Origin: Hyphomonas sp.
GTDB taxonomy: Bacteria > Pseudomonadota > Alphaproteobacteria > Caulobacterales > Hyphomonadaceae
Assembly: GCF_017792385.1 (NCBI RefSeq)
Contig: NZ_CP051230.1
Span: 2,170,001 to 2,234,000 of the forward strand
Length of the DNA stretch: 64,000 bases
Direction: 5' to 3'
A program made the position numbers and the translations under genes. The notes beneath the pieces are model-generated. The model saw only the letters and a list, made by a program, of their open reading frames with translations, was not told where the DNA came from and ran no database searches. Below are positions 27,591 through 36,023 of this stretch, in pieces. The first letter of the stretch is position 1. Each line of letters opens with the position of its first letter.

Positions 27591-27973
27591 GCCAGGCCCG
27601 GCCGCCAGGCGTCGCGCAGGTGAACCGGCAGGCGCCGCGGCGCAATGGCGATCAGGTCATAGCGCCAGCCATGACCTGCATAGTGCGGACGGCGGGCCAT
27701 CCAGTTTTCGGCGGCGCGCGCGATCCGCTGCCATGCGTACGGGCTGACGGCTTCAAGCGCGAGGCGGGCCTCCCGCCGGGCCTTCACTTCCACAAAGGCG
27801 ATGATGCCTGCCTTTTCAGCCACCAGATCAATCTCGCCCACAGGGGTTCGTACCCGGCTGGCCAGGATGCGATAGCCTTTCAGGCGCAGGAACAGGGCGG
27901 CAAGGGCTTCGCCGGTGCGGCCGCGCCGTTCGGCGGCCTTGCGGCGGGCGCTGCGAGATGCCCGGTCAGCCAT
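27587..27973 (-). CDS. yraN: YraN/UPF0102 family nuclease-fold protein
   Basis: A 128-residue protein of the UPF0102 family, with a restriction-endonuclease-like fold. Motifs: GRTGEALAALFLRLKGYRIL, VGEIDLVAEKAGIIAFVEVKARR with the D...EVK catalytic-type signature. The cellular role is not settled. It overlaps the end of rsmI by eight bases, and that rsmI-yraN order is common in proteobacteria. Confidence 0.9.
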   Translation of the reverse strand: MADRASRSARRKAAERRGRTGEALAALFLRLKGYRILASRVRTPVGEIDLVAEKAGIIAFVEVKARREARLALEAVSPYAWQRIARAAENWMARRPHYAGHGWRYDLIAIAPRRLPVHLRDAWRPGLA

Positions 27974-28898
27974 CGGCCTTCAGTTTCAGGGCGCGCTGAT
28001 AGACGTCCCGCTTCGGCAGGCCGAGGGCTTCGGCCACGGCATTCGCGGCGGCCTTGGTCGGTTGGCCGTCCAGCGCGTCCCGCAGTGCGGCGTCCAGTTT
28101 CTCCGGCGTGATTTCCGCCTCGCCCGGCGGGCCAACCAGCAGCACGATCTCGCCGCGTGGCGGGCCGGCCTCGGCATAATGGGCTGCCAACTCCGAAAGC
28201 GTTCCGCGCCGGATCTCCTCGAACAGTTTGGTCAGCTCCCGCGTCACCGCTGCCTCGCGCGGGCCGAACACCGCAGCCAGGTCCGCCAGCGCATCCGCAA
28301 GGCGTGGCCCGCTTTCATAGAAGATCAGCGTGCCGGGCACGGCCTTCAGCGTTTCGGCGGCCGATTTCCGCGCCCCGGATTTCGGTGGCAGGAATCCGGC
28401 AAACAGGAATTTGTCGCTTGGCAGGCCACTGGCGACCAGACCCGCCAGCATGGCCGACGCTCCTGGCACCGGGATCACTTTCACCCCGGCCTCCAGCGCC
28501 TCATGCGCCAGCTTCCAGCCCGGATCGGAGACAAGCGGTGTGCCGGCATCCGAGATCAGCGCGATGCGGGCGCCGTCCTGCAGGGCGCGGATCAGGCCCG
28601 GTCTCCGTTCCGCCCCATTGTGGTCATGATAGGGGCTGAGCCGCACCTTAAGCCCGTAGGCCGACATCAGCTTTCCGGCGACCCGTGTGTCTTCTGCCAG
28701 AACTTCATCGGCAGCAGCCAGAACGTCCAGCGCGCGCAAGGTGATGTCCCGCAGATTGCCGATCGGGGTGGACACCACATAGAGGCCCGGATCCAGAGAT
28801 ACAGCCGGTTGCCCCGTAGGGAGGCCGGGCCTAGAGTCGGCGGAGGCGGGAATCGCCCCGGAGTCAGAAGGATCAGGAGATGACATTGCTTCAACCAT
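27966..28898 (-). CDS. rsmI: 16S rRNA (cytidine-1402-2'-O)-methyltransferase
   Basis: A protein of up to 310 residues, of the tetrapyrrole-methylase fold. Motifs: LYVVSTPIGNLRDITLRAL, EDTRVAGKLM, ISDAGTPLVSDPG and VPGASAMLAGLVASGLPS. RsmI 2'-O-methylates C1402 in the ribosomal P site. The start is ambiguous: ATG at 28898 or 28886. Both lie upstream of or inside the start of the divergent LpoA-like gene, so the two 5' ends overlap. It is cotranscribed with yraN. Confidence 0.92.
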   Translation of the reverse strand: MVEAMSSPDPSDSGAIPASADSRPGLPTGQPAVSLDPGLYVVSTPIGNLRDITLRALDVLAAADEVLAEDTRVAGKLMSAYGLKVRLSPYHDHNGAERRPGLIRALQDGARIALISDAGTPLVSDPGWKLAHEALEAGVKVIPVPGASAMLAGLVASGLPSDKFLFAGFLPPKSGARKSAAETLKAVPGTLIFYESGPRLADALADLAAVFGPREAAVTRELTKLFEEIRRGTLSELAAHYAEAGPPRGEIVLLVGPPGEAEITPEKLDAALRDALDGQPTKAAANAVAEALGLPKRDVYQRALKLKADG

Positions 28899-30208
28899 TG
28901 CTCAGGAAGCTTCCCGCGCCAAGTCTTCTGTTGGCCTCGCTGCTTCTGGCCACGGCCTGTGCCACAGCGCCTGCGCGCCAGCCAGTGCCCATCGGCACCG
29001 GAGAGCCGCGCGAGGAGCCGGTGACCGGCGTCCCGCGGGATCTGGGCGACACGTCGGGTGAAGACATCGAGATCGGAGACATCGACGATATCGGCGACGC
29101 GCGCCGCGGGCGCGGTGACCGGGGGCTGACGCCGCCCTTCATGGAGGGGCGCGAGATCAAGCGCGCGGCGGTGCTGCTGCCATTCTCCCATCCCAATGCC
29201 AATGTCCGCGCCGAAGCGGAAAGCATGCTGGCCGGCATCGAACTCGCCCTTTTTGAGTATGCCGACCGGGACTTCCTGATCATCCCCAAGGACACGGCCG
29301 GCAAGACGTCGGTGGCCGAAGCCCGGATCGATGAAGCCTTTGAGGACAAGGTGGATGTCGTGCTGGGCCCGCTGTTCGGGGCCAACGTCAAGACCGTTCG
29401 CGAGAAGGCCCGTGAGGAGGAAATCCCCGTCATCGCCTTTTCCAATGATCGCTCGGCTGCCGGGGGTGGGGCCTATCTCGCCTCGATCTCTCCGGACGAG
29501 GAAGTGCGCCGTGTAATGGAATATGTGGCCGCGCGCGGCGTGGACACATTCGTCTTCCTCGGGCCGCGCTCGGCCTATGGCCGTCAGGTCGAAGCCGCGA
29601 TGCGGTTCGAGGCAAGCCGTCTCGGCGCCGTGGTAGCGGCATCGGCATTCTACGGTGAGGACAGTGGGGCCGGAGCCGAAGCGCGCCAGATTGCCAGCGT
29701 GTTGAAGACCGAACTGGCCGGTCGGCCGGGCCGCGTCGCCGTGATGATTCCGGAACGGGGCGTGAAGCTGCTGTCGGTGGCCCCGCTGCTGCCCTACAAT
29801 GGCGTGGACATGCGTGAGGTGAAGCTGATCGGCACGTCCTATTGGGACGATTCCAGCATCTGGCGGGAACCGACCCTGCGCGGGGGATATTTCGCTGCGA
29901 CCGATCCGGCCAACAAGACGGCATTCAGCGAAACCTATCGCCGGATCTATGGCCGCGCGCCAACCGATCTGGCGGCGCTGGCCTATGATGCTGCCGCGCT
30001 GACGGTGCGACTGGCCGCCGATGACAGCCTGACCTATGGCGGCGTCACCGATCCAGACGGCTTCTTCGGCGTCAACGGCCTGTTCCGGTTCCGGATTGAC
30101 GGCACGTCGGAACGGGGGCTGGCGGTGATGCAGATCCAGCCCGGCGGCGCCGAACTGGTGGAAGGCGGGGTTCAGTCCTTCCCGACCGGCCAGACTGGCC
30201 CGAGCTGA
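28880..30208 (+). CDS. LpoA-like penicillin-binding protein activator lipoprotein
   Basis: A 442-residue lipoprotein. The signal sequence ends in the lipobox LLATAC (Cys at about 27), so it is anchored in a membrane facing the periplasm. An acidic linker to about residue 90 is followed by a two-lobe periplasmic-binding-protein domain (KRAAVLLPFSHPNANVRAEAESMLAGIELALF, VDVVLGPLFGANVKTV, FVFLGPRSAYGRQVEAAM). This matches the C-terminal domain of LpoA, the outer-membrane activator of PBP1A, without its N-terminal TPR part. AAGGA precedes the ATG by seven bases. It is divergent from, and overlaps, the rsmI 5' end, the same neighbourhood as E. coli lpoA-yraN-rsmI. Confidence 0.85.
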   Translation: MTLLQPLLRKLPAPSLLLASLLLATACATAPARQPVPIGTGEPREEPVTGVPRDLGDTSGEDIEIGDIDDIGDARRGRGDRGLTPPFMEGREIKRAAVLLPFSHPNANVRAEAESMLAGIELALFEYADRDFLIIPKDTAGKTSVAEARIDEAFEDKVDVVLGPLFGANVKTVREKAREEEIPVIAFSNDRSAAGGGAYLASISPDEEVRRVMEYVAARGVDTFVFLGPRSAYGRQVEAAMRFEASRLGAVVAASAFYGEDSGAGAEARQIASVLKTELAGRPGRVAVMIPERGVKLLSVAPLLPYNGVDMREVKLIGTSYWDDSSIWREPTLRGGYFAATDPANKTAFSETYRRIYGRAPTDLAALAYDAAALTVRLAADDSLTYGGVTDPDGFFGVNGLFRFRIDGTSERGLAVMQIQPGGAELVEGGVQSFPTGQTGPS

Positions 30209-30315
30209 CGGGACACCTGACGCGGCGCCATCTGTGACACTCCCTTGCGTATGGCGCACGTGTTCCCCACATGACCGGCTGGTGAGACACAATCCTGGAA
30301 GACGATAGCCATTCC

Positions 30316-31473
30316 ATGAGCAAGCGCGACTATTACGAGATTTTGGGCGTATCCAAGGATGCGGACGAGAAACAGCTGAAGTCCGCCTATCGCAAACTGG
30401 CGATGAAGTATCATCCTGACCAGAATGCGGGGAATCCGGAAGCGGAAGAGAAATTCAAGGAAGTCGGTGAGGCCTATGCCATTCTCAGCGACGGTCAGAA
30501 ACGCGCGGCCTATGACCGGTTTGGCCATGCTGCCTTCGAGAATGGCGGCGGAGGCGGCGGCAATCCCTTCGGTCAGGGCGTCAATCCGGAAGACATCTTC
30601 TCCGATCTGTTCAGCCAGGTGTTCGGCGCGGGCGGCTTTGGCGGCGGTCGTCGCCGGGGCGGGCCCCAGCGCGGCGCGGATTTGCGCTACGATCTGGAGA
30701 TCACGCTGGCCGAAGCCTGGGCCGGCAAGGAAGAAACCATTCATGTGCCGCAAGCCGTGCCCTGTACCGGGTGTGACGGATCGGGCGCGGCTCCGGGCAC
30801 CAAGCCGGAAACCTGCGATACCTGTGACGGCCATGGCCGTGTGCGCGCCCAGCAGGGCTTCTTCACCATGGAGCGCACCTGTGTGCGGTGTGGCGGCAAG
30901 GGCAAGATCATCAAGAAACCCTGCAAAGAGTGCGGCGGTGCCGGTCAGGTCCGCGAGGAGCGCAAGCTGCAGGTGAAGATTCCCGCCGGTGTCGAAAGCG
31001 GCATGCGCATCCGTCTGTCAGGCGAGGGCGAGCCCGGTGAACAGGGCGGTCCTAGCGGCGATCTCTACATCTTCGTGGATGTTGTCGAGCATGACATTTT
31101 CGAGCGCGATGGCCCGAACCTCTATTGCCGCGCGCCGGTGCCGATGGCGACCGCAGCGCTCGGCGGGGAAATCGAGATCCCGACCATTGATGGCGGTCGC
31201 GCCCGTGTTGTTGTGCCGGAAGGCGCGCAAACGGGCCGCAAACTGCGCCTGCGCGGCAAGGGCATGCCGTCTGTCCGCCAGTCCGGCCATACGGGCGATC
31301 TGTTCGTCGAAATGTTCGTTGAAACACCGCGCAATCTGTCGGCCCGCCAGAAGGAGCTGATGCGCGAATTCTGTGAGTGCACCGGCGCAGACTGCCATCC
31401 GGAAAGCGAAGGCTTCCTCGGCCGGATCAAGCGCTTCTGGAGCGGCGACCATGACGAGCACCGCCCGAACTAG
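30316..31473 (+). CDS. dnaJ: chaperone DnaJ
   Basis: A 385-residue full-length DnaJ. J domain with KYHPDQNAG (HPD, about residues 33-35), Gly/Phe-rich linker (GGGGGGNPFGQG), and four zinc-binding motifs, CTGCDGSG, CDTCDGHG, CVRCGGKG and CKECGGAG (about 154-220). The substrate-binding C-terminal domains follow. It stimulates DnaK ATPase in protein folding. No dnaK lies beside it in this window and no heat-shock promoter was recognised. Confidence 0.96.
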   Translation: MSKRDYYEILGVSKDADEKQLKSAYRKLAMKYHPDQNAGNPEAEEKFKEVGEAYAILSDGQKRAAYDRFGHAAFENGGGGGGNPFGQGVNPEDIFSDLFSQVFGAGGFGGGRRRGGPQRGADLRYDLEITLAEAWAGKEETIHVPQAVPCTGCDGSGAAPGTKPETCDTCDGHGRVRAQQGFFTMERTCVRCGGKGKIIKKPCKECGGAGQVREERKLQVKIPAGVESGMRIRLSGEGEPGEQGGPSGDLYIFVDVVEHDIFERDGPNLYCRAPVPMATAALGGEIEIPTIDGGRARVVVPEGAQTGRKLRLRGKGMPSVRQSGHTGDLFVEMFVETPRNLSARQKELMREFCECTGADCHPESEGFLGRIKRFWSGDHDEHRPN

Positions 31474-31543
31474 ACCCACATAGCTTGCCCTGACCGGCAA
31501 ACACGCCCTATCTGCCGCGCATGGACGGCACGATGGCAGGGGC

Positions 31544-32527
31544 ATGATGAACGCAGCAGGCGCATTCCGGAAAGTCCGGCAGGGACTGAGCGATCTCTCG
31601 CGGATCGAGAGATGGATCTGGATCGGGGTGCTGGTCATCCTGGTCGCCAGCACGGCGGTCCGGCTGGTTGCCTTCTTCCTTCCCCATCTTGCCGACTGGG
31701 CACGCAATGCCGGCCAGATGAGTTCGGCGGTGTTCAACCTGGTTGGACTGGCGCAGGCCGTGACGTTGACCCTGGTGGTGGCGCTGCCCCTGTTGCGCTA
31801 CCTGCTGACGCGCAATCCGGCTGAACAGGTTGCTGAGGGCATCGTCCGCAAGCGCCAGCCGCACCTGATCAAGGACATCAACGCGCTGGCGGATTTCGGA
31901 CAGCTCCGCTTTCCATCCGACGAACTGGAAATCGTGTCCGAAACTGATGCGCTGAAGGAATTCAGCCGCATGAATGCCGAATGCTTCGAGGAAAGCGCAA
32001 ACTATTCCGGGGACTATGCTGACAAGCTTCTGCGCAATAGCAGTATTCAGGACCGCTATCCGCAGAGTTTCGCCTTTGTCCTGGACGAGACGGGCCAGCG
32101 CATGGGCATATCCATGGTCATTCCCCTGAACCCCACCGCGACCCATCTCTACAAGCGCGGCTCGCTTTCGGATCATGACGTCATGGACATCCATGTCGCC
32201 GCCCGCGGAGAGCCATGTGGCTGCATCCTTCTCTTTGCCATCGGTATGCTGACGACGTATCGGCCCACCGGAGGCAAGGCGGACGGGTCCACCGCAATCC
32301 GTCGGCTGGTCCGAAATCATGTGCATCATATCTGGAAGGTCGCTTCCGACTTCGATCTCGAAACCGTGCCGTTCATCATGCAGGTTGAGCGGCGCAGTAT
32401 CCTGCGGATGGGACAGATGTTCGGCTTTCGCAAGCTGGAAGGGCTGGGCGCCGATGGGGACCCCCTGTTCGAGATCACATGGCCGGAATTCAAGGACACG
32501 CTGGGCACCTTTCTCGACGAGGACTAG
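31544..32527 (+). CDS. uncharacterised membrane protein with C-terminal GNAT-like region
   Basis: A 327-residue protein with two transmembrane segments near the N-terminus (about 25-47 and 62-85), then a soluble domain of about 230 residues. This domain contains QSFAFVLDETGQRMGISMVIPLN and LRMGQMFGFRKLEGLGADG. The pattern and the spacing are reminiscent of acetyltransferase folds, but no clear acetyl-CoA motif is present, so no function is claimed. AGGGG precedes the ATG; a second ATG follows immediately. Confidence 0.65.
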   Translation: MMNAAGAFRKVRQGLSDLSRIERWIWIGVLVILVASTAVRLVAFFLPHLADWARNAGQMSSAVFNLVGLAQAVTLTLVVALPLLRYLLTRNPAEQVAEGIVRKRQPHLIKDINALADFGQLRFPSDELEIVSETDALKEFSRMNAECFEESANYSGDYADKLLRNSSIQDRYPQSFAFVLDETGQRMGISMVIPLNPTATHLYKRGSLSDHDVMDIHVAARGEPCGCILLFAIGMLTTYRPTGGKADGSTAIRRLVRNHVHHIWKVASDFDLETVPFIMQVERRSILRMGQMFGFRKLEGLGADGDPLFEITWPEFKDTLGTFLDED

Positions 32528-32602
32528 CGGGCCGTATGCCCGGCGCGGGAACCGACTGTCCTCAGCCATCGTTGATCCGGGAACTCACCCGAGAGAGACG
32601 CC

Positions 32603-33598
32603 ATGCCCTTCAGTTCCCCGCCCGATACGCTGTGCCGCGAAGGCGTGACGGCAGAGGCCATTGGTCTCGTCCGGTCCGATCCGGCAGCGTCCGGCTGGAC
32701 CCGCAAGCAATGTGGCAAGGGATTCACGTATAAGGATGACAAGGGACAGACTTTGAAAGGCAAACGTGCGGAACGGTGCCGCGCGCTGGTCCTGCCGCCG
32801 GCCTGGACAGATGTTTGGATCTGTCCCAATCCACGCGGGCATATTCAGGCAACAGGCCGCGACGAGGCCGGCCGGCTGCAATACCGGTATCACCCTACCT
32901 GGTCTGCTGCGCGCAATTCCGCGAAGTTTGATGATCTCATCGCCTTCGGCCACGCCTTGCCGGAACTGCGCCGGCGTGTGCGTCACGACCTGACGCATTC
33001 CGATTGCCCGCGCGATGTGCGGCTGGCTGCAATCGTCCGTCTGCTGGACAAGGGCGCGCTGCGCATTGGCCGGTCCGGCCGGAAGACCTATGGCGCTGTC
33101 AGCCTGCGCAAGTCGCATGTGCGGATTGAAGGCCACCGCGTGGTCTGCGTCTACAAGGGCAAGGGCGGGACGGCGCGCCGTGTGACGGTCCGGGACAAGC
33201 TGCTGGCCCGGACGTTGGACCGCCTCATGGCGGAGAAGGGCGTCTTCCTGTTCCGCTCCCGAAAAATCAGGCCGACCGCACAGGATGTGAATGCCTATAT
33301 CCAGGACACGCTTGGACTACCCTTCACGGCCAAGGATTTCCGGACGTGGAAGGGCAGCGTTGCCGCCGTCGAGGCGCTGGCCCGCAATGAGCCGGCGACG
33401 GTCAAGACGGTGTGCGAGGCTGCTGCCGGCGTGCTGGGAAACACGCCCGCCATTGCCAAATCCTCCTATATCCATCCGATTCTGCTCGACATGGCGCGGG
33501 CCCGGCAGCATCCGGCACAGGCATGCGGCGCCGCAAGGGATCATCGCGGTGAGGCCCTGCTGCTGGATGTTCTGGAACGGGCCCAGGGCCCTGCCTGA
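32603..33598 (+). CDS. DNA topoisomerase IB
   Basis: A 331-residue type IB topoisomerase of the bacterial/poxvirus group. The N-terminal part carries KGFTYKDDKG and LPPAWTDVWICPNPRGHIQATGRDEAGRLQYRYHP, a region that clamps DNA. The catalytic domain holds IGRSGRKTYGAVSLRKSHV (Arg), YKGKGG (Lys), FTAKDFRTWKGSVAA (Arg), and the nucleophile tyrosine in SSYIHP at about residue 294. It relaxes supercoils through a 3'-phosphotyrosine intermediate. Monocistronic. Confidence 0.93.
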   Translation: MPFSSPPDTLCREGVTAEAIGLVRSDPAASGWTRKQCGKGFTYKDDKGQTLKGKRAERCRALVLPPAWTDVWICPNPRGHIQATGRDEAGRLQYRYHPTWSAARNSAKFDDLIAFGHALPELRRRVRHDLTHSDCPRDVRLAAIVRLLDKGALRIGRSGRKTYGAVSLRKSHVRIEGHRVVCVYKGKGGTARRVTVRDKLLARTLDRLMAEKGVFLFRSRKIRPTAQDVNAYIQDTLGLPFTAKDFRTWKGSVAAVEALARNEPATVKTVCEAAAGVLGNTPAIAKSSYIHPILLDMARARQHPAQACGAARDHRGEALLLDVLERAQGPA

Positions 33599-33666
33599 TT
33601 GCCAGGGTCTGGACCTGGCCGCGCAGGTGTTGCATGGGACGTCAGGCGGGCTTTGGAGACAGGCAG

Positions 33667-34068
33667 ATGAGCGTCACAATCTATCACAATCCGGACTGCG
33701 GCACCTCGCGCAATGTGCTTGAGATCATCCGGGCGAGCGGCGAGGAACCGGAAGTCGTTGCCTATCTTGAGCGCGGCTGGACACGGGAATTGCTGGCCGG
33801 CCTTCTCGCCGCGGCGGGCCTTACACCGCGACAGGCGCTCCGCACGTCGAAAAGCCCTGCGGAAGAATTGGGGCTTACAGACCCGGCCGTGGACGATGCC
33901 ATCCTGTTCGAGGCGATGCTGAAACACCCGATCCTCGTGAACCGGCCCATCGTGGTCACCAAAAAAGGGACGGCGCTGTGCCGTCCCTCTGAAAAGGTGT
34001 TTGGATTGCTGGATACGCCGCCGGAGCGCTTCACGAAGGAAGATGGCGAGGTGATCCGTCCCGACTGA
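33667..34068 (+). CDS. arsC: arsenate reductase, glutaredoxin-dependent type
   Basis: A 133-residue ArsC of the thioredoxin-fold/Spx class. The catalytic cysteine is in IYHNPDCGTSRN at residue 11. Typical downstream motifs are LRTSKSPAEELGL, MLKHPILVNRPIVVTKKGTALCRPSEKV. It reduces arsenate to arsenite with glutaredoxin and glutathione. No arsR, arsB or ACR3 gene adjoins, so it may be a stand-alone housekeeping copy. A terminator-like hairpin lies inside its 3' coding region (see 33961-33988). Confidence 0.92.
   Translation: MSVTIYHNPDCGTSRNVLEIIRASGEEPEVVAYLERGWTRELLAGLLAAAGLTPRQALRTSKSPAEELGLTDPAVDDAILFEAMLKHPILVNRPIVVTKKGTALCRPSEKVFGLLDTPPERFTKEDGEVIRPD
33961..33988 (-). terminator. minus-strand terminator embedded in the arsC coding sequence
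   Basis: Read on the minus strand: AGGGACGGC, five-base loop, GCCGTCCCT and six T residues (9 perfect pairs). It lies 84 bases beyond the stop of the convergent STAS-like gene, and would end that transcript inside arsC. On the plus strand no T run follows. Confidence 0.7.
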
Positions 34069-34071
34069 CGG

Positions 34072-34458
34072 TCAGGCCGCCTCTGCGGGCACCTTCTCCA
34101 GCCAGACGCGCGCATCGACCTCGTCGGCGAGGTCATAGACTTTCAATTCGGTATCCGGCAGCGCGACGGCCTGCATTTTCGCTGACTGGCGTACCCAGGG
34201 CTGGTCGGTCAGAACCGCTACCTTGCCGAACCGCTTCTGAAGCGCGAAGAATTCCGCCTTGCGTGACCAGTCGCTGGCCACTGTGTGGAGACTGCCAAGA
34301 TCCATGTGCTGCAGTCTGACCAGAAGTCCGCCAGGGGCGTCCTCGCTGGTGGTCTCCATCAATTGGTCCACCGCTTCGGGCATGGCATCCGGGTTGAGTT
34401 CGCCTTGCGCATCGATGGTGGTGAGAAGTTCGGTTTCGGCCTGGATCGTATAGGGCAT
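34072..34458 (-). CDS. STAS/SpoIIAA-like protein
   Basis: A 128-residue protein of the SpoIIAA-like (PF11964-type) family. Seen: an initial TELLTTIDAQGELN strand, the central DAPGGLLVRLQHMD, and RFGKVAVLTDQPWVRQSAK. The fold is related to STAS domains that bind lipids or act as anti-anti-sigma factors, but the serine phosphorylation site of true SpoIIAA is not evident. Function unknown. Convergent with arsC with a three-base gap. Confidence 0.75.
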   Translation of the reverse strand: MPYTIQAETELLTTIDAQGELNPDAMPEAVDQLMETTSEDAPGGLLVRLQHMDLGSLHTVASDWSRKAEFFALQKRFGKVAVLTDQPWVRQSAKMQAVALPDTELKVYDLADEVDARVWLEKVPAEAA

Positions 34459-34531
34459 GAGTCTCCTGTTGGGGTTGCTTCAGGGTAAGCAACGCGCCGG
34501 ACCGGGGTGGGTTCCAAATCGGGTGCAGGAC

Positions 34532-34565
34532 AAAAAAAGCCCGGCCCAGGCAAGCCCGGGCCGGG
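34532..34565 (-). terminator. Rho-independent terminator of the thiolase gene
   Basis: On the minus strand: CCCGGCCC, ten-base loop, GGGCCGGG and seven T residues, 40 bases after the thiolase stop. Confidence 0.85.
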
Positions 34566-34604
34566 AGAGGATTGAACAGATTTCCTTGATTTCTGGGAGG
34601 AAAC

Positions 34605-35849
34605 TTAAATCCGTTCAATGATGATTGCCGGCGCCATGCCGCCAGCGGCGCACATAGTGACCAGGCCATAGCGGCCGCCGGACCGTTCCAGTTCGTCCAG
34701 CGCCGTGCCGATCAGGATCGAGCCGGTGGCACCGATCGGGTGGCCAAGCGCCATCGCGCCGCCATTGATGTTCACTTTCTCGCGGTCGAGATCGAGGTCG
34801 CGGATGAATTTCTCGGCAACCACCGAGAAAGCCTCGTTGATTTCCCAGACATCGATATCGTCCTTGCTCATGCCGGCCTTTTCCAGAACCTTCTTCGCGG
34901 CAGGCACCGGGGCGTTCAGCATCAGGGTGGGGCAGTCGCCCATGTTTGCCGTGGCCACGATGCGGGCGCGCGGCTTCAGGCCATTCTTGTCGGCATAGTC
35001 TTTCGAGGTGATCAGAAGGGCCGCTGCGCCGTCAACGACACCGGAAGAATTTCCGGCATGATGGACATGGTTCATCTTGCCTTCGAGTTGCGGGTATTTC
35101 TTCGTGACCATCTTGCCATAGGTGTTGCCCTGATCGTCGACCGGGATGTCCATGAACATGTTGAAGACGGTTTTCAGGCCCGACAGGCTTTCCATCGTGG
35201 TGCCGGGGCGGGGGAATTCATCCTTCTCCAGCGCCAGCGTGCCATCACGATTGTAGACCGGCACGACAGATTTATCGAAGCGGCCTTCATCCATGGCGCG
35301 CTTGGCGCGGTCCTGGCTGGTAACCGCCAGCTGGTCGACGGCCTCGCGGTCGATGCCTTCGAGGGTCGCAATGGCATCGGCGCAGACGCCCTGCTGCGAT
35401 TGCGGGTGCAGTTCGCGCAGGTGAAGATTGCCGGCATCCATCATCGGCGGGTTCTTCGGGTCGGCCGTTGAGGCCGTATAGCTCATCATCTCACAGCCGC
35501 CTGCAATGACGCAGTCTTCCATGCCGGACATGATTTGCGCCGCGGCGAGCGAGACCGTGGTGATGCCGGAGCCGCAGAAACGGTCCAGCGTCACGCCGGA
35601 CGCCTTCACGTCAAAGCCCGCATCGAGCGCGGCCATGCGGCCCATGTCGGCGCCTTGCGCGCCGCGCTGGCTGGACGTGCCCCAGATGATGTCGTCCACG
35701 GTCGAGGTATCGAGATTGTTGCGATCGCGGATGGCGCCCAGCACCGTCGCGCCCAGATGCTGCGGGTGCAGGTGGGCCAGCGATCCCTTGCCAACCTTGC
35801 CAATCCCGCGCGGTGTGCGCACAGCGTCGATGATGTAGGCCTCAGCCAT
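34605..35849 (-). CDS. acetyl-CoA C-acyltransferase (thiolase)
   Basis: A 414-residue thiolase. The nucleophile cysteine is in LDRFCGSGITTVSLAAAQI (about residue 91), the histidine motif is GGAMALGHPIGATGS, and the second active cysteine is in MCAAGGMAPAIII. It interconverts acetoacetyl-CoA or 3-ketoacyl-CoA and acetyl-CoA in fatty-acid or related catabolism. The start is the ATG at 35849, where MAEAYIIDAVRTPRG begins. No fatty-acid oxidation partner gene adjoins. A palindromic candidate operator lies 38-51 bases upstream. Confidence 0.93.
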   Translation of the reverse strand: MAEAYIIDAVRTPRGIGKVGKGSLAHLHPQHLGATVLGAIRDRNNLDTSTVDDIIWGTSSQRGAQGADMGRMAALDAGFDVKASGVTLDRFCGSGITTVSLAAAQIMSGMEDCVIAGGCEMMSYTASTADPKNPPMMDAGNLHLRELHPQSQQGVCADAIATLEGIDREAVDQLAVTSQDRAKRAMDEGRFDKSVVPVYNRDGTLALEKDEFPRPGTTMESLSGLKTVFNMFMDIPVDDQGNTYGKMVTKKYPQLEGKMNHVHHAGNSSGVVDGAAALLITSKDYADKNGLKPRARIVATANMGDCPTLMLNAPVPAAKKVLEKAGMSKDDIDVWEINEAFSVVAEKFIRDLDLDREKVNINGGAMALGHPIGATGSILIGTALDELERSGGRYGLVTMCAAGGMAPAIIIERI

Positions 35850-35886
35850 GTCCGGTATCTCCCTTGGATTTATGTTTTGAGGCACT

Positions 35887-35907
35887 TTACGCGCACGTAA
35901 GCGTAAG
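35887..35907. promoter_or_regulatory. candidate operator upstream of the thiolase
   Basis: TTACG-CGCA-CGTAA (35887-35900) is a perfect inverted repeat, followed by a third half-site GCGTAAG. TTACG/CGTAA palindromes are reported upstream of fatty-acid and branched-chain catabolic genes in proteobacteria, controlled by TetR- or MerR-type regulators. The assignment to any regulator is inference. Confidence 0.4.
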
Positions 35908-36023
35908 GGCCACCCGTGACGTCGGGTTATGCAGTCCAACTGTTTTTCGCCCTGTTCGGAACGGCCCAGTTTGTATTTCATTAACTATCAGCTACATCCG
36001 AAATGAACCGGGGAGAGGGCTGC

